Source: Allosediminivita pacifica (GTDB taxonomy: Bacteria; Pseudomonadota; Alphaproteobacteria; Rhodobacterales; Rhodobacteraceae). Taken from it: 64,000 nucleotides of DNA. The notes below the pieces were generated by a model, which made no database searches, was not told where the DNA came from, and saw only the letters and a program-made list of their open reading frames with translations. Both the position numbers and the translations under genes were made by a program. The stretch covers positions 1 to 64,000 of the forward strand of contig NZ_QBKN01000011.1 of the NCBI RefSeq assembly GCF_003054175.1. The letters are read 5' to 3'. This document shows positions 16,178 to 25,318 of the stretch, piece after piece. The first letter of the stretch is position 1. Each line of letters opens with the position of its first letter.

Positions 16178-17050
16178 ATGTCGAAGGTAGCGTTTCTGGG
16201 ACTTGGCGTGATGGGCTATCCGATGGCCGGTCACCTGGCGAAGGCGGGCCACGAGGTGCAGGTCTATAACCGCACGGCTGCCAAGGCCGAAAGCTGGGTC
16301 GCGGAATTCGGCGGGCACACCGCGCCGACACCGCGAGAGGCTGCATCGGGCGCGGATTTCGTCATGACATGCGTCGGAAACGATGATGATCTTCGGGCCA
16401 TCTGCCGTGGCGAAGACGGCGCCCTTGCCGGCATGGACGCTGGGGCGGTCCTCGTCGACCACACCACCGTTTCGGCCGAGGTCACGCGCGAGCTGCATGC
16501 GCTTGCCGGTGAAAGCGGCATCTCCTTCGTGGACGCGCCGATTTCGGGCGGCCAAGCTGGCGCCGAGAACGGTCAACTCGTGGTGATGTGCGGTGGCGAG
16601 GAAGAGGCCTACGGGCGGGCGGAGCCGGTGATCGCGGCCTACGCGAAGCTCTGCCGCCTGATCGGCGAGAGCGGCTCGGGCCAGATGTGCAAGATGGTCA
16701 ACCAGATCTGCATCGCGGGGCTGGTGCAGGGTCTCTCCGAAGGGCTGCATTTCGGGCAGAAGGCGGGCCTAGACGGGCGCGCGGTTGTCGACGTGATCGG
16801 CGGTGGCGCCGCCGGTTCGTGGCAGATGGTCAACCGCTACGAAACCATGCTCGACGACATGTTCGAACACGGGTTCGCCGTCGATTGGATGCGCAAGGAC
16901 CTGGGCATCTGTCTCAAGACGGCTGACGAGAACGGTGCGTCCCTGCCGGTGACGGCGCTTGTGGACCAGTTCTATAAGGATGTTCAGAAAATGGGCGGTG
17001 GGCGCTGGGATACCTCCAGCCTTATCAAGCGCCTGAACGACAAGGGATGA
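16178..17050 (+). CDS. Beta-hydroxyacid dehydrogenase (3-hydroxyisobutyrate dehydrogenase family)
   Basis: 290 residues. The N-terminal Rossmann motif GLGVMGYPMAGHLAKAGH binds NAD(P); DAPISGGQAGAENG is the substrate-binding signature and GSGQMCKMVNQI contains the catalytic lysine. Members oxidise or reduce beta-hydroxyacids such as 3-hydroxyisobutyrate, tartronate semialdehyde or succinic semialdehyde. No valine-degradation or glycolate genes are adjacent, so the substrate is open. The start at 16178 is backed by AAGGGAGA and the gene is divergent from the acylase. Confidence 0.88.
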   Translation: MSKVAFLGLGVMGYPMAGHLAKAGHEVQVYNRTAAKAESWVAEFGGHTAPTPREAASGADFVMTCVGNDDDLRAICRGEDGALAGMDAGAVLVDHTTVSAEVTRELHALAGESGISFVDAPISGGQAGAENGQLVVMCGGEEEAYGRAEPVIAAYAKLCRLIGESGSGQMCKMVNQICIAGLVQGLSEGLHFGQKAGLDGRAVVDVIGGGAAGSWQMVNRYETMLDDMFEHGFAVDWMRKDLGICLKTADENGASLPVTALVDQFYKDVQKMGGGRWDTSSLIKRLNDKG

Positions 17051-17504
17051 AACGGCTGGCAGGACGCCGCATTCCATGAAGGCGTTCCGGCCTGACGTTC
17101 TCCCGCGTCAGTGCGCAAGCGATTGATCTTGTGTTTTCCACACGGATCGCTTTATGTTCCACTTTAGGCTGATCGCCTGCAATGCAGCGTCGGGCGGCCC
17201 TGCAACAGTTTCGCTGAACGGGACGGCGTCGAGGAGTTTTCCCCGCCCCCGGACAGACCGATCCGGCCCTCGGGCCGACACGACAGTCCCGTACGCCACG
17301 CGCGGCGGGCCATCACAGGGCGCCGGCCGCAAGAGCCGTGCGTCGGAGAAGAAACGCGATGAAGCGCGCAGAAGACATGAGGCACAGGACGACGGGCAGG
17401 CCCGTACGTCGTGCCGGCGCGCCTGCTCTCGCCCAGACAAGACACGCTGCGCGGCCGCGACCCTTCGAAGCGGGGCTGCCGCCCTGCGCGTGCAAACGGA
17501 TACA
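17051..17504 (+). other. Long 5' leader of rne
   Basis: These 454 nt hold no convincing gene, although an open frame continuous with rne runs through them from 17154. A possible promoter is TTGTGT (about 17129) with TTATGT about 17 nt downstream. RNase E genes in several bacteria have long leaders through which the enzyme controls its own mRNA; that this one does so is inference. Confidence 0.5.
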
Positions 17505-20213
17505 ATGGCAAAGAAAATGCTCATCGACGCCACCCACGCGGAGGAAACCCGCGTCGTGGTGGTGGACGGAAACAAGGTCGAGGAATTCGACTTCGAATCC
17601 GAATCCCGCCGGCAACTGGCCGGCAACATCTACCTCGCGAAAGTAACGCGGGTCGAACCTTCGCTGCAGGCCGCCTTCGTCGATTACGGCGGTAATCGTC
17701 ACGGTTTCCTGGCGTTTTCCGAGATCCACCCAGACTATTACCAGATCCCCGTCGCCGACCGTCAGGCGCTGATGGAGGAAGAGGAGCGTCTCGCCGCGGA
17801 GGCCGCAGAGGAAGAGGAAAAGCCCAAGAAGGCGACGCGCAGTCGCCGTCCTCGCAGGACTTCGCCGGCCAAGGCCGAAAGCGCCAAGAGCGACGATCCG
17901 AAGACGAGCGCCGAGCCCGAAAGCGAAATCAATGGCATGGAGACCATTGATCTCGGCGAGGGGGGCGGAAACGATCGCTCCGACGAGGAAGCGGTCTCGC
18001 CGATGGAACGCGTTGCCGAGACGCCGGTCGAGGAACCTCAGGACCAGCCCTCGGGTGATGACGACGGCAAGGACGACTGCGAGACCGAGGCGACGGATGC
18101 CGCTGCGCGCGACGAGACGATAGAGGCTGTCGCCGACGACGACACACACGAGGACATCCGTCCCGTGCGCAAGCCGCGTCCGCGCAAGTACAAGATTCAG
18201 GAAGTCATCAAGGTCCGCCAGATCCTGCTGGTACAGGTCGTCAAGGAAGAGCGCGGCAACAAGGGCGCGGCGCTGACCACCTACCTGTCGCTCGCGGGCC
18301 GCTACTGCGTGCTCATGCCCAACACCGCGCGAGGCGGCGGCATCAGCCGCAAGATCACCAATGCGGCCGACCGTTCCAAACTCAAGACCATCGCGCAAAG
18401 CATCGACGTCCCGAAGGGCGCGGGGCTCATCATCCGCACGGCGGGTGCCAAGCGCACCAAGACCGAGATCAAGCGCGACTACGAATACCTGCAGCGCCTG
18501 TGGGAGCAGATCCGCGAGCTGACGCTTAAGTCCATCGCGCCCGCCAAGATCTACGAGGAAGGCGATCTCGTGAAGCGGTCGATCCGCGATCTCTACAACC
18601 GGGAGATCGACGAGGTTCTGGTCGAGGGCGAGAAGGGCTATCGCATCGCCAAGGACTTCATGAAGATGATCATGCCGTCCCACGCGAAGAACGTGAAGCA
18701 CTACGCCGACCCGATGCCGCTGTTCGCGCGCTACCAGGTCGAGAGCTACCTCGGCTCCATGTTCAACCCGACCGTCCAGCTCAAGTCCGGCGGCTACATC
18801 GTCATCGGCGTGACCGAGGCGCTGGTTGCGATCGATGTCAACTCGGGCAAGGCCACCAAGGAAGGCTCGATCGAGGATACGGCGACCAAGACCAACCTCG
18901 AGGCCGCCGAGGAAGTGGCGCGCCAGCTCCGGCTGCGTGACCTCGCGGGCCTGATCGTCATCGACTTCATCGACATGGCCGAGCGCAAGAACAACGCCGC
19001 CGTCGAGAAGAAGCTCAAGGACAAGCTGAAATCCGACCGCGCCCGCATTCAGGTGGGCCGGATCAGCGGTTTCGGCCTGCTCGAGATGAGCCGCCAGCGT
19101 CTGCGTCCCGGCATGATCGAGGCGACGACCCAGCCCTGCGCGCACTGCCACGGCACGGGGCTTATCCGCAGCGACGACAGCATGGCACTTCAGGTCCTGC
19201 GCTCGGTCGAGGAAGAGGGCACGCGCGGCCGCTCGCGTGAGGTGCTGCTCAAGTGCCCGGTGGGCATTGCCAACTACCTGATGAACCAGAAGCGCGAGCA
19301 CATCGCGCTGATCGAAGCCCGGTATGGCATGTCGGTCCGCGTCGAGGGCGATCCGTCGCTGGTCGCACCCGACTTCACGATGGATAAGTTCAAGACCGCG
19401 ACACGCTCGGTGCCCGAGGTGACGACGCCGGTGGTGTCGGTCGATACCTCGCTGATGGATCAGGTCGACGAGGACGCGGTGGAAGAGGACGAGGTCGAGC
19501 CGGAGGAAGCCCCGGCGGCACCCGAGGCGCAACCGGAACCTCAGCCCAAGGCAGAGGATGAGGGCAAGCCCAAGAAGAAGCGCCGCCGCCGTCGTCGTCG
19601 TTCGAAGGCCAAGGACACCAACGGCGAGCAGGATCAGGCCAAGGCCGAGAACGGCTCGGACGCGGATGCGGGGCAGGATGCGCCCAAGGAAGACGCGGCC
19701 AAGACCGGCGATGAGGTCAAGAAGACCGAGGCCGAGGCCATGACCGCAGAGGCGCCGAAACCCGAGACCGCCCCGGAGGACGTCAAGGAGACCTCTGCCA
19801 AGTCCGAGGAACCCGCGCAGTCGTCGGAGAAACCTGAGGTCGCTGCGCCCGCTGAAACGGCGGTGGAAGCCCCGGTTGCCGAGGCGCCCGAAGCCAAGGA
19901 AGAGCCGGCCAAGCCCGAGGTGAGCGAAGCCCCCGCTGCGGCAGAGAGCAAGGCCGAGTCGGCGCCTGCTGCGGAAGAACCCGCACCGCAGGCCGAGGAG
20001 TCGGAAGCGCAGAAGGCTCGCCCCGCACGGACACGTCGCAAGGCGGCGGCTGTTATTGCCGAGGTGATCGGCACCACGGAGAGCGCGGAGGAAACCTCCG
20101 ACGCACCTGCCGAGGCGACGGCTTCGAGCGAGGATGGCGAAACGGCGACCGAGGAGAAGCCCGAGGAAGAGCCCAAGCCGCGCCGTCGTGGCTGGTGGTC
20201 GATCGGTCGCTAA
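17505..20213 (+). CDS. rne: Ribonuclease E
   Basis: 902 residues. This is the endoribonuclease that starts mRNA decay and rRNA processing at the membrane-associated degradosome. It begins MAKKMLIDATHAEETRVVVV. The S1 domain is split by an acidic insertion of about 140 residues (roughly 85-225), typical of alphaproteobacterial RNase E. Catalytic aspartates lie in VAIDVNSGK (near 443) and VIDFIDMAE; the zinc link is CAHC (near 545). After residue 650 come a run of seven arginines (near 690) and a long Ala/Glu/Pro-rich tail that should bind RNA and partners. ATG 17505 is chosen over the upstream frame because the conserved N-terminus starts there. Confidence 0.95.
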   Translation: MAKKMLIDATHAEETRVVVVDGNKVEEFDFESESRRQLAGNIYLAKVTRVEPSLQAAFVDYGGNRHGFLAFSEIHPDYYQIPVADRQALMEEEERLAAEAAEEEEKPKKATRSRRPRRTSPAKAESAKSDDPKTSAEPESEINGMETIDLGEGGGNDRSDEEAVSPMERVAETPVEEPQDQPSGDDDGKDDCETEATDAAARDETIEAVADDDTHEDIRPVRKPRPRKYKIQEVIKVRQILLVQVVKEERGNKGAALTTYLSLAGRYCVLMPNTARGGGISRKITNAADRSKLKTIAQSIDVPKGAGLIIRTAGAKRTKTEIKRDYEYLQRLWEQIRELTLKSIAPAKIYEEGDLVKRSIRDLYNREIDEVLVEGEKGYRIAKDFMKMIMPSHAKNVKHYADPMPLFARYQVESYLGSMFNPTVQLKSGGYIVIGVTEALVAIDVNSGKATKEGSIEDTATKTNLEAAEEVARQLRLRDLAGLIVIDFIDMAERKNNAAVEKKLKDKLKSDRARIQVGRISGFGLLEMSRQRLRPGMIEATTQPCAHCHGTGLIRSDDSMALQVLRSVEEEGTRGRSREVLLKCPVGIANYLMNQKREHIALIEARYGMSVRVEGDPSLVAPDFTMDKFKTATRSVPEVTTPVVSVDTSLMDQVDEDAVEEDEVEPEEAPAAPEAQPEPQPKAEDEGKPKKKRRRRRRRSKAKDTNGEQDQAKAENGSDADAGQDAPKEDAAKTGDEVKKTEAEAMTAEAPKPETAPEDVKETSAKSEEPAQSSEKPEVAAPAETAVEAPVAEAPEAKEEPAKPEVSEAPAAAESKAESAPAAEEPAPQAEESEAQKARPARTRRKAAAVIAEVIGTTESAEETSDAPAEATASSEDGETATEEKPEEEPKPRRRGWWSIGR

Positions 20214-20241
20214 ACCGCCGACGGAAGTAGATCGCAATGAA

Positions 20242-20273
20242 CGCCCCGGCCTTCGCGCCGGGGCGTTTTCTTT
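20242..20273. terminator. Intrinsic terminator of rne (and of the convergent tusA)
   Basis: CGCCCCGGC and GCCGGGGCG form a perfect stem around a short loop, followed by TTTTCTTT. It lies 28 nt after the rne stop codon and just before the end of the convergent tusA-like gene. Confidence 0.9.
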
Positions 20274-20276
20274 GCG

Positions 20277-20501
20277 TCAGGCCGGTTTCACGATCCGCCA
20301 CGACATGCCGTCTGCGACTTCGCGGCTCTCCGCGAGCTCGTATCCGGCCTCGGCGCAGAAGTACGGCATGTCGACCACAGCCGCAGGATCGTCGGTGACG
20401 ATTTCCAGCGTGGCACCCGCGGGAAGCTGCAGCAGCCGCTTGCGGGCTTTGAGGACGGGCAGGGGACACAGCAGGCCCCGGGCATCAATGTGCTCGGTCA
20501 T
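20277..20501 (-). CDS. TusA-family sulfurtransferase
   Basis: A 74-residue protein with the TusA signature DARGLLCPLPVLKARKRL and the persulfide-carrying Cys12. TusA-type proteins pass sulfur to tRNA thiolation, molybdenum cofactor or other pathways. The start at 20501 (MTEHIDARG) matches family length; an upstream ATG at 20537 would add 12 unrelated residues, and neither has a strong ribosome site. The divergent neighbour is a CcdA-type thiol transporter, so a shared sulfur or redox role is possible. Which TusA paralogue this is cannot be decided. Confidence 0.85.
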   Translation of the reverse strand: MTEHIDARGLLCPLPVLKARKRLLQLPAGATLEIVTDDPAAVVDMPYFCAEAGYELAESREVADGMSWRIVKPA

Positions 20502-20594
20502 GGGGGCGAAATATCCTGCTGTCGGCTCCTGGTCCACGAGGATGTGACGGAGCGTAGCGGTGACGACCCCGTCCGCATCCTCTATCGGGGGAGC

Positions 20595-21341
20595 ATGTTC
20601 GGAATCGAAATCATGGATGCGAGCCTCCTGCCGGCGATGATGGTCGCCGCCTTTGCGGGTGTGATCTCGTTTCTCAGCCCCTGCGTTCTGCCCGTTGTCC
20701 CGCCATACCTCGCCTACATGAGCGGCGTCTCAATGACCGACATGCAGGACGGCCGCCGCGGCCGGACGCTTCTCACGGCGCTTTTCTTCGTGCTGGGCCT
20801 TTCGACGGTCTTCCTGTTGCTCGGCTTCACGGCCTCGGCCATCGGTCGGGTCTTTCTGAGCTACCAGACTTGGTTCAACATGATCGCGGGCGTGATCGTG
20901 ATGATCTTCGGCGCGCATTTCGTGGGGGTCTTCCGGATCGGCTTCCTCGACCGCGAGGCGCGTTTCGATGCAGGCGAACAGGGGGGCACAGCCTTCGGGG
21001 CCTACGTGCTCGGGCTGGCCTTCGCATTTGGCTGGACCCCCTGCATCGGCCCGCAGCTTGGCGCGATCCTGTCGCTCGCGGCGTCGGAGGCTTCGGTGAC
21101 ACGCGGGACGCTGCTGCTGGCAGTCTACGCCGCGGGGCTCGGCATTCCCTTCCTGCTGGTGGCGGCCTTCCTCCCGCGCCTCGGGGGCGTGATGGGCTGG
21201 ATGAAGCGCCACATGGACCGGATCGAGAAGGTCATGGGCCTGCTGCTCTGGACCATCGGCCTGCTCATGCTGACCGGCGGTTTCTCGGCGCTTTCCTTCT
21301 GGTTGCTCGAGACATTCCCGACACTCGGCCAGCTCGGATAG
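20595..21341 (+). CDS. CcdA-type cytochrome c biogenesis / thiol-disulfide transporter
   Basis: 248 residues with six predicted helices. Two cysteine motifs, FLSPCVLPVVPPYL and GWTPCIGPQLG, are the paired redox-active sites of CcdA/DsbD-beta proteins. These move reducing equivalents from cytoplasmic thioredoxin to periplasmic thiols, for cytochrome c maturation for example. The start at 20595 has a GGGGGAG ribosome site; a second ATG at 20613 is also possible. It is divergent from the TusA gene and has no other ccm genes beside it. Confidence 0.9.
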   Translation: MFGIEIMDASLLPAMMVAAFAGVISFLSPCVLPVVPPYLAYMSGVSMTDMQDGRRGRTLLTALFFVLGLSTVFLLLGFTASAIGRVFLSYQTWFNMIAGVIVMIFGAHFVGVFRIGFLDREARFDAGEQGGTAFGAYVLGLAFAFGWTPCIGPQLGAILSLAASEASVTRGTLLLAVYAAGLGIPFLLVAAFLPRLGGVMGWMKRHMDRIEKVMGLLLWTIGLLMLTGGFSALSFWLLETFPTLGQLG

Positions 21342-21491
21342 AGGCCGGCGCGAACAGGGGCGCGACAGAAATGCGCCAGTTTGTGCCGCGAGCCAAAGTG
21401 TTAGCGATAAATGCCCGGGGCACGTCTATCGCCGCTCACCCGGCTCGTCTAATCAGTGTCTCGAGGTGATTTCCCACAAGGACAGGGTGTT

Positions 21492-22394
21492 ATGGGACAG
21501 GATCAATTCGAGAAAATGTCGGCGCAGATGGGTGAAGGAAAGGGCTTCATCGCTGCTCTGGACCAGTCGGGCGGGTCCACGCCGAAGGCGCTGCGCCTCT
21601 ACGGTGTCTCCGAGGACGAGTACGAGGGTGAGGAAGCGATGTTCGCCGAGATCCATGCCATGCGCGCGCGCATCATCACCGCGCCGGATTTCACCAGCGA
21701 GAAGGTGATCGGGGCAATCCTCTTCGAGCGGACCATGCGGGGCGCGGTCGAGGGCACGCCGGTGGCGAAGCTGCTGTGGGAAAGCCGCGGGATCGTGCCC
21801 TTCCTCAAGATCGACAAGGGGCTCGAGGAGAAGGAGAACGGCGTTCAGCTGATGAAGCCGATCCCGGGCCTGCCGGAGCTTCTGCAGGAGGCGAAGGGCA
21901 TGGGGATCTTCGGGACCAAGGAACGCTCGGTCGTGCATGAGGCCAATGCCGAGGGGATCGCGGCAATCGTGAAGCAGCAGTTCGAGGTGGGCAAGGTCGT
22001 GACCGATGCCGGGCTCGTGCCGATCCTGGAGCCCGAGGTGGACATCAACGCCCCCGACAAACCCGAGGCGGAGGCCATGCTGAAGGCGGAGATCGCCAAG
22101 TATCTCGACCAGCTGCCCGAGAGCGAGACGGTCATGCTGAAGCTGACCATTCCGACCGAGGCGGGGCTCTATGACGAGCTGGCCGATCATCCCCGCGTGC
22201 TGCGGGTCGTGGCGCTCTCGGGCGGCTATTCCACCGACGATGCCTGCGAGCGGCTTGCGAAGCAGGGCAAGATGATCGCTTCCTTCAGCCGGGCGCTGAC
22301 CGAGGGGCTTTCGAAGAAGCAGTCCGACGCGGAATTCAACGCCGCTCTCGGGCAGAACATCGACAAGATCTACACCGCCTCCGTCGCGGGTTGA
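21492..22394 (+). CDS. Class I fructose-bisphosphate aldolase
   Basis: 300 residues matching the bacterial class I aldolases that use a Schiff-base lysine rather than zinc. GFIAALDQSGGSTPKAL near the N-terminus, PFLKIDKGLEE and the lysine in MLKLTIPTEAGLY are family positions. The reaction is cleavage of fructose 1,6-bisphosphate to two triose phosphates, or the reverse in gluconeogenesis. It is a stand-alone gene, preceded by 150 nt and followed by the first copy of an intergenic palindromic repeat. Confidence 0.92.
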   Translation: MGQDQFEKMSAQMGEGKGFIAALDQSGGSTPKALRLYGVSEDEYEGEEAMFAEIHAMRARIITAPDFTSEKVIGAILFERTMRGAVEGTPVAKLLWESRGIVPFLKIDKGLEEKENGVQLMKPIPGLPELLQEAKGMGIFGTKERSVVHEANAEGIAAIVKQQFEVGKVVTDAGLVPILEPEVDINAPDKPEAEAMLKAEIAKYLDQLPESETVMLKLTIPTEAGLYDELADHPRVLRVVALSGGYSTDDACERLAKQGKMIASFSRALTEGLSKKQSDAEFNAALGQNIDKIYTASVAG

Positions 22395-22841
22395 GGTCGG
22401 AGCCTGGGACGGCGCGTGCGCTGTCCCGGGGCATCGCTCGAAGGGGTATGGCGTGGCCTGTCCCGGGCCGGGACAGTTTGGCGCGATAGGAAAATCAATG
22501 GCTTATAGAGACGTTTTAACCGGGACTTAGGATTTTGGCCCGCTGGGCGGCCTGCGCATGGTCGATTAACCCGACGTGTTTCGAGGACTGGCTGAGGCCT
22601 TGGTTCGAGATCGCGCCTGGATTCGGTTTGGCAGGCCAGCTTCGGGCTAACCGTCCCGGGAGCCGGATCCACTCATCGCCAGGGCGTGCCCTGCCGGCCC
22701 CCGTCCGTCGCCGCAAGCGGGACCGAGCGTATCACCGCAGGCGGGCTGCTCGGCAATTCCGCTTGCGCCGCCGGCTGGCGCCCGCCTTTCCGGGCACAGG
22801 CGATGGGCGACTCCGAACCGGGAGGGGCGCAGGGTCCTGCG
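22395..22841. other. Gene-free interval downstream of the aldolase
   Basis: 447 nt between the aldolase and the convergent WYL regulator. Apart from the repeat at 22458-22521 I see no conserved gene; the long frames across it are shadows without a protein-like composition. Confidence 0.5.
22458..22521. repeat. Palindromic intergenic repeat, copy 1
   Basis: A perfect palindrome (CTGTCCCGG, one base, CCGGGACAG; 22458-22476) is followed at a fixed distance by AAAATCAATGGCTTA (22491-22505) and TTAACC (22516-22521). The same three parts recur with the same spacing at 26172-26236. Confidence 0.7.
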
Positions 22842-23519
22842 TCAGGACTGGCGGGCTTGCCAGTCCTTCAGGGTCTTGCCGGGCTCGTCGACGAAGAGGC
22901 CGGGCAGAGGGCTGGCCTCCTGCAGGCGGTCGATGCGCAGGCGTGTGAAGTCGCCGGCGGTTTCCGACCAGGCGAGGCAGGTCCAGATCCTGCCCCAGTA
23001 GTCGATGTGCAGGGGGCGTATCACCTCGGGCGTCTCGGCGTCGCGTTGGCGGATCCGCAGCTTCTGGCGGGCGCGGATGGCGGCGCGGACGCGGGGCATG
23101 AGCGCAAAGCCGCGCGCGGCCTCGGCGTAGCTGTCGGTGGCGAAGGCGAAGGAGGCTGGGCGCGGCCCTGCATCCTCGGGCAGGACCGCTTCGATCTTGG
23201 CAGCGAGGCGGCGGGCGTCGGCGGCTTCTTCCCCCAGATCGGAGGCGCCGAGCGCGGCAAGGGCCATGTGAAGCGCGGCCAGTTCGCCCTCGGTGAGGTT
23301 GAGCGGGGGCAGCGTGATGGCCGCCTGGGCGGTGTAGCCGTGGCCGCGCGCGCCCTCGACCGGCACGCCGGAGGCGGCGAGCACCTCCATGTCGCGGTAT
23401 ATCGTACGCACCGACACGCCGAGGTCCTGGGCCATGGCTTCGGCCGTGTGCAGCCGGCCGTCGCGCAGCCGATCCATCAATGCGTAGAGCCTGTCGGCGC
23501 GTTTGCTCTGCTTTGCCAT
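22842..23519 (-). CDS. YafY/WYL-family transcriptional regulator
   Basis: 225 residues. Residues 5-60 are an HTH_11/DeoR-like winged helix (AMAQDLGVSVRTIYRDMEVL) followed by GARGHGY. The C-terminal WYL-type domain has IRPLHIDYWGRIWTCLAW, with Tyr-Trp instead of a strict WYL. Such proteins sense ligands or nucleic acids and usually control neighbouring genes. The divergent neighbour is tatABC, but tat is rarely regulated this way, so the target is unknown. The start at 23519 gives the expected N-terminus. Confidence 0.85.
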   Translation of the reverse strand: MAKQSKRADRLYALMDRLRDGRLHTAEAMAQDLGVSVRTIYRDMEVLAASGVPVEGARGHGYTAQAAITLPPLNLTEGELAALHMALAALGASDLGEEAADARRLAAKIEAVLPEDAGPRPASFAFATDSYAEAARGFALMPRVRAAIRARQKLRIRQRDAETPEVIRPLHIDYWGRIWTCLAWSETAGDFTRLRIDRLQEASPLPGLFVDEPGKTLKDWQARQS

Positions 23520-23690
23520 GGCCGCGATTCTGACAGGATTCCGTCAACTGACAAGCTCATGACAAAACTTGCGCGGAAACGCCCCGCCCGAGGCCGGATT
23601 CGCGCTTTCGCGGGGCCGCCTCAACCTTTAGAACCGGGGGCGGTGAATGACATGGGCCGGGCGAAATGCCCGCCCGCAGGAGGACGAGCA

Positions 23691-23942
23691 ATGCTCAACA
23701 ATATCGGCCTTCCGGGCCTTCTTCTCATCGCGGTGGTCGTGCTCGTGCTGTTCGGCCGCGGCAAGATCGCAAACCTCATGGGTGAGGTCGGCAAGGGCAT
23801 CACGGCCTTCAAGAAGGGCGTGAGCGAGGGCGAAGCCGAGGAAGAGAACGAGCGCGTCGAAAAGGCACGCAACGTGACCCCCGGCGAAACCACGTCGACC
23901 GAGAGCGCCACGGCCGAGACGACCGACCGCAACAAGGTTTAA
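23691..23942 (+). CDS. tatA: Twin-arginine translocase subunit TatA
   Basis: 83 residues: a short N-terminal helix (GLPGLLLIAVVVLVLFGRGK), the FGRGKIANLMGEVGKGITAFKK amphipathic region and an acidic tail. TatA polymerises to form the channel through which folded proteins cross the membrane. The ATG at 23691 has an AGGAGG site. It is first of tatABC, three nt before tatB. Confidence 0.95.
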   Translation: MLNNIGLPGLLLIAVVVLVLFGRGKIANLMGEVGKGITAFKKGVSEGEAEEENERVEKARNVTPGETTSTESATAETTDRNKV

Positions 23943-23945
23943 GAG

Positions 23946-24470
23946 ATGCTGGATCTCGGCTGGACCGAGCTTCTGGTCATCGGCATCGTCGCGCTGATCG
24001 TGGTGGGGCCGAAGGATCTGCCCGTGCTGTTCCGCAACGCGGGGCGGTTCATGGGCAAGGCGCGCGGCATGGCGCGTGAATTCACGCGCGCCATGAACGA
24101 TGCCGCCGACCAGAGCGGCGTCAACGACATTTCCAAGACCTTTCGCAGCGCCACCGACCCGGTGAACAGCGCCATGAAGGGCGTGAAGGATGCCGCGAAG
24201 TCGATGACCGACCTCGACCCCAAGAGCGAGACCGGCAAGCTGTCGGCGGAGCGGGCCGAGGCGAAGCGCAAGATGGAGCTGTCTTCGGCACGGGCGGCGG
24301 CGGAGCGCAAGAAGCGCGAGGCCGAGGAGGCACAGCGGAAGCTGGCCGAGATGGAGGCCGAGGAGATGGCCGCCGAGCTGGAGAGCGGCGCGGAAGCGGC
24401 CGAGGACGCGGCGGATGCCGCGCACGGGGACCCGGACGACGCCGGCAAGGGCAGGGGTGACAGCGCATGA
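23946..24470 (+). CDS. tatB: Twin-arginine translocase subunit TatB
   Basis: 174 residues beginning [20 protein letters not shown], followed by [20 protein letters not shown], the TatB hallmark. A long charged coiled-coil tail rich in Ala, Glu and Lys follows. TatB joins TatC to form the receptor for twin-arginine signal peptides. It overlaps tatC by 4 nt. Confidence 0.95.
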   Translation: MLDLGWTELLVIGIVALIVVGPKDLPVLFRNAGRFMGKARGMAREFTRAMNDAADQSGVNDISKTFRSATDPVNSAMKGVKDAAKSMTDLDPKSETGKLSAERAEAKRKMELSSARAAAERKKREAEEAQRKLAEMEAEEMAAELESGAEAAEDAADAAHGDPDDAGKGRGDSA

Positions 24471-25318
24471 GCATGCGCGAGGACGACCACATCGAAGACA
24501 GTTCGGCGCCGCTGATCGAGCATTTGGCGGAGCTGCGCACACGGCTCATCCGCTGCGTGATCTACTTCATCATCGGCATGGTGATCTGCTTCACCGTGGC
24601 GACGCCGATCTTCAACTTCCTGACCGCGCCGCTCTGCCAGGTGCTGGCCGAGCGCGGGCAGGACTGCGACCTGATCTTCATCTCGCCACAGGAAGGCTTC
24701 TTCGTGGCGGTGAAGGTGTCGCTGCTGGGCGGCTTCATCCTGGGCTTTCCCTTCATCGCGAACCAGCTCTGGCGCTTCGTGGCGCCGGGGCTCTACCGGT
24801 CCGAGCAGGGGGCGTTCCTGCCCTTCCTCGTGGCCTCACCCTTCATGTTCTTCCTCGGCGCGGCCTTTGCCTTCTACGTGGTGACGCCGCTGGCTTATGA
24901 CTTCTTCCTTGGCTTCCAGCAGTTCGGAAACGAGGGCGAGGCGGTCGCAGGCGAAGAGGTGAGACAGGGGTTGTCGGTGGTCTTCCAGGGCTCGGCGCAG
25001 GAATACCTGAACCTCACGATCAAGTTCATCGTGGCATTCGGGCTGTGTTTCCAGCTACCGGTGCTGCTCACGCTCATGGGCAAGGCCGGGCTGGTGTCGG
25101 CCGTCGGGCTCGGCGCCGTGCGTAAGTATGCGGTGGTGGCGATTCTGGTGCTGGCCGCGCTGGTGACGCCGCCGGATGTCATCACGCAGGTGATCCTGTT
25201 CGTGGTGGTCTACGGGCTTTACGAGATCTCGATCCTGCTGGTCCGTCGCGTGGAGAAGAAGCGCGAGGCCGAGCTGCGGGAGCAGGGGCTCTGGTTCGAG
25301 GACGACGAGGATGAGTGA
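24467..25318 (+). CDS. tatC: Twin-arginine translocase subunit TatC
   Basis: 283 residues with six membrane helices. The N-terminal [18 protein letters not shown] segment, the [19 protein letters not shown] loop and [10 protein letters not shown] are conserved TatC features. TatC recognises the RR signal peptide. The C-terminus is charged and ends in an acidic run that overlaps the following ATPase gene by 8 nt. Confidence 0.96.
   Translation: MSMREDDHIEDSSAPLIEHLAELRTRLIRCVIYFIIGMVICFTVATPIFNFLTAPLCQVLAERGQDCDLIFISPQEGFFVAVKVSLLGGFILGFPFIANQLWRFVAPGLYRSEQGAFLPFLVASPFMFFLGAAFAFYVVTPLAYDFFLGFQQFGNEGEAVAGEEVRQGLSVVFQGSAQEYLNLTIKFIVAFGLCFQLPVLLTLMGKAGLVSAVGLGAVRKYAVVAILVLAALVTPPDVITQVILFVVVYGLYEISILLVRRVEKKREAELREQGLWFEDDEDE

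Noticed and set aside
17313-20237. 974-residue antisense frame across rne
   Set aside because: Composition is Leu/Arg/Gly/His-rich as expected from reversing a GC-rich gene; no motifs. The sense protein is unmistakable RNase E.
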